Shown here one piece after another: positions 21,029 through 25,776 of a DNA stretch of 25,776 nt; positions within the stretch are counted from its first letter, which is position 1; each line of letters opens with the position of its first letter. The notes below the pieces were generated by a model. That model saw only the letters and a program-made list of their open reading frames with translations. It ran no database searches and was not told where the DNA came from. The position numbers were made by a program, and so were the translations under genes. This DNA is from a virus: positions 1-25,776 of IMG/VR virus record IMGVR_UViG_3300026184_000051. One strand, 5' to 3'.

Positions 21029-21466
21029 ATGGAGCGAGCAGAGCTAGACCCGCGCCGGTTCGTCGTCCTCTCAGTAGCGAGGAGCTGGCTCGGTACGCCC
21101 TGGAAGCATGCCCAGGTTGCGCGTGGCATCGGCGTGGACTGCGCGATGTTCTTGTGCAGCGTCTACTACCAGGCAGGCTTGGTCCCCTGGATTGACCCAC
21201 GGCCATATCCACCCGACTGGTTCCTGCACCGTGACGAGGAACGCATGCTCAACATCGTGAAGCGCTACGCCCATCCGGTAGTCGAGCCGTTGCCCGGAGA
21301 CATCGCGCTCTATCAGTGGGGCAGATGCGTTAGCCACGTCGCGATCGTTGTTGACGACGAGCTCGTTATCCACGCGTTCCTCCAGGCGGAATCCGTCACG
21401 TACACCGAACGCGACGCACTCGCAGACCGGCTTGCAAAGCCACATTCTTATTGGAGTGCCTTCTGA
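21029..21466 (+). CDS. NlpC/P60 tail tip peptidase
   Basis: A 145-aa protein. The catalytic core of an NlpC/P60 cysteine peptidase is visible: SWLGTPWKHAQ, GVDCAMFLCSVYYQAG with C38, then LPGDIALYQWG, and VSHVAIVVDDELVIHAF with H103 and H115. These enzymes cut cell-wall peptides, helping the tail cross peptidoglycan. In GTAs and many phages the gene follows the DUF2163 hub gene, as here. No clear ribosome site is present 4 nt after the previous stop, so translation coupling is likely. Stop shares one base with the next ATG. Confidence 0.92.
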   Translation: MERAELDPRRFVVLSVARSWLGTPWKHAQVARGIGVDCAMFLCSVYYQAGLVPWIDPRPYPPDWFLHRDEERMLNIVKRYAHPVVEPLPGDIALYQWGRCVSHVAIVVDDELVIHAFLQAESVTYTERDALADRLAKPHSYWSAF

Positions 21467-24400
21467 TGGGTAGCTTGTTAGGTACCGGCCAGGGAACGCC
21501 GATGGCGACGCAGGCCCAGCGCGCGAACGGCGTGCAGGTTCAGTCGTCCTCGTTCGGCAAGGGTCTTCCTATCGTGTACGGGCGTGCCCGCGTGCCAGGC
21601 AACGTCATCTGGACGGGTGACTTCCAGGCAGTTGCGCACAAGCAACAGGTCGGCAAGGGCGGCGGTGGCAATGACTCCACGACGTACACGTACAGCTCGA
21701 GCTTCCAGCTCGCACTCTGTGAGGGTCCGGTCACCAAGCTCGGCACCATCTGGAAGGGCAGTGGCACGTTGTCACTCAGTGACATCAACGGTACGTTCAA
21801 GGCAGGCGCGGCAGGGCAGACGCCTTGGTCACACCTGTCAGGGTCACCGGTCACGAGTGACGCGCTGAGCTACCCGTACGTGGCGTGGGTCGCGTGTCTC
21901 AACATCAAGCTCGGCAGCTCTCCCAACATCCCGAACCTGACGTTTGAGGTGTACGGGATGCTGCCGTTTAATGCGGGCACCATTGACGACGCTGAACCGT
22001 CTGCCATCGTGACTGACCTCATGACGAGCCAGACCCACGGCATCGACTTCAGCTACCTCGGAAGCCTCACGCAGTTCAAAGACTACTGCACCGCGAATGG
22101 CATCTTCATCAGCCCGGTCATCAGTGAAGAGAAGACGATGATCTCTTTGCTGAAGGACCTGCTGACCATCACGAACTCGACGGCTTACTGGTCAGGTGGC
22201 TCACTCACCGTGCTGCCGTGGTCTGACCAGGCCAAGACCGGTAACGGTGTTACCTACACCCCGGACACGACGAGCGTGCGTGACCTGGGTCCGGCCGACT
22301 TCATGCCTGGCGACGGTGATGCCCCGGTTACCATAGAACGCAAACCGCTCGGCGACCTGTATAACTGCATCAGGGTTGAATACATCGACCGGGCGAACAA
22401 CTACCGAACCAGCGTCGCCGAAGCCAAGGATCAGTCTGACATCGACGCGCGCGGCGTGCGTTCTCTCGAGACGATCCAGGCGCACGCGATCACTAACGGC
22501 GCCCTGGCCATGCAGGTGGCTCAGCGCATCCTGCAGCGCAACCTGTACATCCGCAACACGTTCAGCTTCAGGACCAGCTTTGAGAACTTTGACCTGGAGC
22601 CGGGCGACGTCGTCACGCTGACTGAACCGTCGGTCGGTCTCACCAATGAGCCGGTGCGTATCATCTCCACGAAGGAGGGCGACAAGGGAACCATTGAGTT
22701 CACCGCACAGGAGTTTCCGGCTGGGGTCAGCGAGGGTGCTAACCAGGCGCTTGAGGCTGCGGCTGCGACCGCGCTCGACACGAACGCCGCGCCGGACACC
22801 ACGGCGGCTCCTGCGATCTTCCGCGCTCCCCAGTTCCTCACAGAGACGCAGCAGCCCGAGTTGTGGCTCGGCGTGAGCGGCGTCGGCAAGAACTGGGGCG
22901 GCGCGAACGTGTGGATCAGCCTAGACGGTACCTCCTACCACTTCGCCGGAACCGTACGCCCAGGTTGCCGCTACGGGCAGACGACGAGCGCGCTCGCGAG
23001 CGGCAGCGATCCCGACACGGCGAACAGCTTCAGCGTCCAGCTAGACGGCCAAGGTGGTGAGTTGAACGGTGGCTCACAGACCGACGCCGACCAGAACCAG
23101 ACCCTCATGCTCGTAGACGAGGAGCTCATCAGCTACGAGACGACGACCCTGGTCGCAACGAACCAGTACACGCTTGGCAACGGCTACCTTCGCCGAGGGC
23201 AGTACGGAACCACGATCGCGAGTCACGCGAGCGGTGCCCCCTGGTTGCGCATCGACGACAACTTCTTCAGGTGGGCGTTTGACCCTGGTCTCATCGGGTC
23301 GACCGTCTACATCAAGTTTACGGCGTTCAACCTGTTCAGCAGCGGCGAAGAGCAGTTAGCTAACGTCAACGCTACGACCTACACGCTCGGCCAGGGCGCT
23401 GAGATTCCTGACACCCCTGCCACACCGACCGGCCTCACCGTGACAGGCGCTACCAACGGCAACAAGCTGAGTTGGACCAACGCGAACCCGGCAGCGGTAG
23501 CGATGAGCAGCGTTGAGTACGCCACCGCAAGTAGTGGCCCGTGGACGGTGCTCGGGCAGACCCAGGGTGAGGCACTGGATCACAACTTCAGCGGCAACAC
23601 CACTTACTACTACCGCGTGCGCGCGCGTAGCCCCAAGTTCATGTGGAGTGCCTACAGCTCAGCAGTGAGCGCGACCGGCGGCTCCATCGACCACGCCTCA
23701 GACGGCGCGTTCTCTAAGATCCAGACCGCCTACACCAAGGGCAACCGCCCCTACATCTACCGAGGGCCGTACAACTCGAGCACCACCTATCACCAGGGCG
23801 ACGAGGTGTCGAGCGGCGGCAACATGTACCTGTACATCAGCCCCACCTCGTCCAGCGGCAACGCACCGCCGAACCCGACGTACTGGCAGATTCGCGGCCC
23901 GCAGACACTTGACTATCTTTTGGACGGCGATCCCACCACCGGCTATCTTCGGATGCCCGGCGCGAACATGGACGGCAACCGGCGCGGGTTGGTGGACTTC
24001 TCGCAGACCGGGCACCTGAACAAGAACGCGGACAACATCGCGGAAACAGCCACTAACCTGCACTGGAAAGGCAGTCAGCAGACGGCGCTTTTCTCCCAAA
24101 GGGGTGGCGAGAATCATGTTACTGACCCATTTTTCACCAGCGAAGACTTTTGGAATGGTGGAGGCAGCGGATTAAATGGTTACAGCTTGCCGGGGTCAGG
24201 GCAATTACAGTGTCCGGTGGCAGCAGCGTCCGCAAACATCCAGATACAAAACCGCGATGGGCGCGGCAACGTGGTTTATGTTCCGGTGCATGATGGTGAT
24301 ACCGTCCGGCTATCTTTCGACATCGTTACTGCGGCGACGGGAACAGCGGGCGGCGCGATATTTGGGCACATCGTTAAAGCAGACAAAACGACCGGCGTCT

Positions 24401-25776
24401 ATTACCTCGATCCGGGTGACTTCTCTGCGGTAGGAACAGACTACCACGCAACGTACACGATACCGGCAGGAAGCGGGGCCGCGTGGATTATTCTAAGCGC
24501 CCGGACGCACGGGTATGCAAGCGGAGGAACCGGGCCTGTTATTGAAAACCCGGTTCTGCGCATCGGCTCGCAAACCATAAACCAGCCTAACGGCGCAAAA
24601 GGTTATATCAACTTCGGTGATAACACGACCGGCGGCCATATCGGTAAGCACGGTGGAAACATACCAACCAGCTCTACCGTCGCTACGACCTTGGACCACG
24701 CCTTCACCAAGGGGAGTCCCTCTGATGCCAATACCATGGACAGTGTCCCCGACGGCTCCATCAAGTTCGGCGCAATCCATAATCCGACGACACAGGGCAC
24801 GATCAAGACCAACGCCGACAAGGCGGGCCTCGGGCTGGATTCCAGCGGCAATGTCCAGCTAGATATTCCACCGACACACGTCAAGTACACGGGCGGTGCG
24901 ACTCTTGACAGCTTGAAGCCCGCTGTTGCTGGCTCGACCAAGAACCTCGTACCCGGCTCCTACGCGGCGCAGAATCTGTTTCCCGATCCCGGGGCGACGA
25001 ATGCAGCTTTTTATAGCAACAGTGCATGGACGCTGGACGGATCAGGTGGCGTGGTTTCCCCGACGCTGGCTGCGAATATCGGTACGACTACTTTCGCGCT
25101 CGATGGAACGGGCGCTTATGTGAAATACCAAGGCCCGGAGATATACGCAGGTCAATCGGTGACGCTCACGGGTACGATAAAGGCTGTGACGGGTACCGGC
25201 ATTGGGACGGTCGGGATGCAATGTCTGGACGCGAGTGGTGCTGTCGTAACGGGCGGGTATGTGACGCTCGGCAACTACTTTGCGAGTGGGACACACACAC
25301 GAACGACTGTGTTGCCTGCGGGGACGGTCTCGATTACTCCTTATCTGTCCGCCCACGGCGGCGCAAGCGGAGGCAGCGCGACGATCAGCAACTTTGCAAT
25401 CCGTATCGGCTCACAAACGGTGGGTGATCCCGGCGGCATGAAAGCCGATGACGTGCAAGTTGGGGCGGGGAAGGCCGTAGCTGAATCCGGTGCCGAGCCG
25501 ACAACGGGCAAGTCGCTCACTGTTCTGATTGATCGCAACATGGGGAACATTTCCGATGATGCTACAAGTGGCAGATATGGAGCGATTCACGATTCTACTA
25601 CGCAGGGCACCATCAAGAGCAATGCCGACAAAGCCGGACTAGGACTGAGTTCAAGCGGGGCAGTCAAGCTTGATATTCCCCCGGCGCACGTAAAGTACAC
25701 CGGCGGAAGTACTCTGGATAGCCTTAAGCCTGCCGAATCCGGCTCAGATGTTACCGGCTCACATACAGCAGCGGAT
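21466..25776 (+). CDS. Central tail tip / receptor-binding protein, 3' end missing
   Basis: ATG 21466 overlaps the peptidase stop and the frame is open to the end of the window, 1437 codons so far with no stop. The N-terminus has the GTA/J-like tip signature (SSFGKGLPIVYGRARVPGNV, then SSSFQLALCEGP). Residues about 255-395 resemble the Phage-tail_3 domain (YNCIRVEYIDRANNYR, AMQVAQRILQRNLYIRNTF, FDLEPGDVVTLTEP). An FnIII domain covers about 648-742 (PATPTGLTVTGA to TTYYYRVRAR). A small carbohydrate-binding-like module lies at about 759-811 (YHQGDEVSSGGNMYLYI, GNAPPNPTYW). From about residue 866 composition changes and fibre modules begin, including two copies of a repeat. It is the main adsorption protein of the tip. 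Only the distal end is missing. Confidence 0.9.
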   Translation, partial: MGSLLGTGQGTPMATQAQRANGVQVQSSSFGKGLPIVYGRARVPGNVIWTGDFQAVAHKQQVGKGGGGNDSTTYTYSSSFQLALCEGPVTKLGTIWKGSGTLSLSDINGTFKAGAAGQTPWSHLSGSPVTSDALSYPYVAWVACLNIKLGSSPNIPNLTFEVYGMLPFNAGTIDDAEPSAIVTDLMTSQTHGIDFSYLGSLTQFKDYCTANGIFISPVISEEKTMISLLKDLLTITNSTAYWSGGSLTVLPWSDQAKTGNGVTYTPDTTSVRDLGPADFMPGDGDAPVTIERKPLGDLYNCIRVEYIDRANNYRTSVAEAKDQSDIDARGVRSLETIQAHAITNGALAMQVAQRILQRNLYIRNTFSFRTSFENFDLEPGDVVTLTEPSVGLTNEPVRIISTKEGDKGTIEFTAQEFPAGVSEGANQALEAAAATALDTNAAPDTTAAPAIFRAPQFLTETQQPELWLGVSGVGKNWGGANVWISLDGTSYHFAGTVRPGCRYGQTTSALASGSDPDTANSFSVQLDGQGGELNGGSQTDADQNQTLMLVDEELISYETTTLVATNQYTLGNGYLRRGQYGTTIASHASGAPWLRIDDNFFRWAFDPGLIGSTVYIKFTAFNLFSSGEEQLANVNATTYTLGQGAEIPDTPATPTGLTVTGATNGNKLSWTNANPAAVAMSSVEYATASSGPWTVLGQTQGEALDHNFSGNTTYYYRVRARSPKFMWSAYSSAVSATGGSIDHASDGAFSKIQTAYTKGNRPYIYRGPYNSSTTYHQGDEVSSGGNMYLYISPTSSSGNAPPNPTYWQIRGPQTLDYLLDGDPTTGYLRMPGANMDGNRRGLVDFSQTGHLNKNADNIAETATNLHWKGSQQTALFSQRGGENHVTDPFFTSEDFWNGGGSGLNGYSLPGSGQLQCPVAAASANIQIQNRDGRGNVVYVPVHDGDTVRLSFDIVTAATGTAGGAIFGHIVKADKTTGVYYLDPGDFSAVGTDYHATYTIPAGSGAAWIILSARTHGYASGGTGPVIENPVLRIGSQTINQPNGAKGYINFGDNTTGGHIGKHGGNIPTSSTVATTLDHAFTKGSPSDANTMDSVPDGSIKFGAIHNPTTQGTIKTNADKAGLGLDSSGNVQLDIPPTHVKYTGGATLDSLKPAVAGSTKNLVPGSYAAQNLFPDPGATNAAFYSNSAWTLDGSGGVVSPTLAANIGTTTFALDGTGAYVKYQGPEIYAGQSVTLTGTIKAVTGTGIGTVGMQCLDASGAVVTGGYVTLGNYFASGTHTRTTVLPAGTVSITPYLSAHGGASGGSATISNFAIRIGSQTVGDPGGMKADDVQVGAGKAVAESGAEPTTGKSLTVLIDRNMGNISDDATSGRYGAIHDSTTQGTIKSNADKAGLGLSSSGAVKLDIPPAHVKYTGGSTLDSLKPAESGSDVTGSHTAAD
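24766..24924 (+). repeat. Fibre repeat module, copy 1
   Basis: Codes for 53 residues from FGAIHNPTTQGTIK through NADKAGLGLDSSG to ATLDSLKPA. 44 of 53 residues equal those of copy 2 at 25576-25734, 810 bp downstream in the same frame. Each copy follows a beta-sandwich-like block ending in RIGSQT. Confidence 0.85.
25576..25734 (+). repeat. Fibre repeat module, copy 2
   Basis: Codes for YGAIHDSTTQGTIK through NADKAGLGLSSSG to STLDSLKPA. Identical to copy 1 in 44 of 53 residues, yet 25 of those 44 conserved residues use a different codon. The window stops 42 bp later, so more copies may follow. Confidence 0.85.

Noticed and set aside
1-25776. tRNA, rRNA, integrase, lysis genes, insertion sequences, attachment sites
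   Set aside because: None could be recognised on either strand; lysis genes and integrase must lie outside the window if present.

Overview
The window is a stretch of a temperate, long-tailed (siphovirus-type) phage or prophage. It is compact, almost entirely on the + strand, and most gene joins are ATGA/GTGA overlaps. Base composition is GC-rich with strong G/C third-position bias, and the tail tip resembles that of gene transfer agents, so a GC-rich proteobacterial host is likely. I cannot name the genus. No integrase, lysis gene, tRNA, rRNA, insertion sequence or CRISPR array is visible. Both ends are cut inside genes.

Region 1 (1-5027), early genes. The order is lambdoid: a Cro-like HTH protein (partial), a strong intrinsic terminator at the place where lambda has tR1, a small ORF, an O-like replication initiator, a P-like helicase loader, a two-helix membrane protein and NinB. 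Then come an HNH-like protein, a winged-HTH protein, small unknown genes, a VRR-NUC nuclease and a Mor-like activator. The O-like gene carries short direct repeats on an 18-bp period plus two palindromes, which may be the replication origin.

Region 2 (5028-5768), switch region. It holds two perfect 25-bp direct repeats, a plausible promoter, a lower-GC gene joining an N-terminal HTH to an AlpA-type HTH, and an AT-rich spacer with roughly phased A-tracts and a possible late promoter. With the Mor-like gene just upstream this looks like a control module for late expression.

Region 3 (5769-15906), packaging, head and neck. Terminase small and large subunits, a portal-MuF fusion, a protease-scaffold fusion with an internal start for a separate scaffold, a major capsid protein with an inserted domain, a terminator, an Ala/Lys-rich small protein, head-tail connector, gp10-like neck protein, tail-terminator-like protein, a small unknown and the tail tube protein.

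Region 4 (15922-25776), tail. The tail chaperone pair is arranged for a -1 frameshift. It is followed by a small antisense zinc-knuckle membrane gene (a moron with its own promoter), then the tape measure. The tip follows GTA order: DUF2460, DUF2163 with the four-cysteine pattern of lambda gpL, an NlpC/P60 peptidase, and a very large central tip/receptor-binding protein open to the end of the window (1437 codons so far). Its distal part changes in composition and contains a duplicated module.

The most unusual points are the antisense moron between the frameshift gene and the tape measure, the Mor-like/25-bp repeat/double-HTH switch, the terminator inside a coupled reading frame, and the duplicated fibre module.
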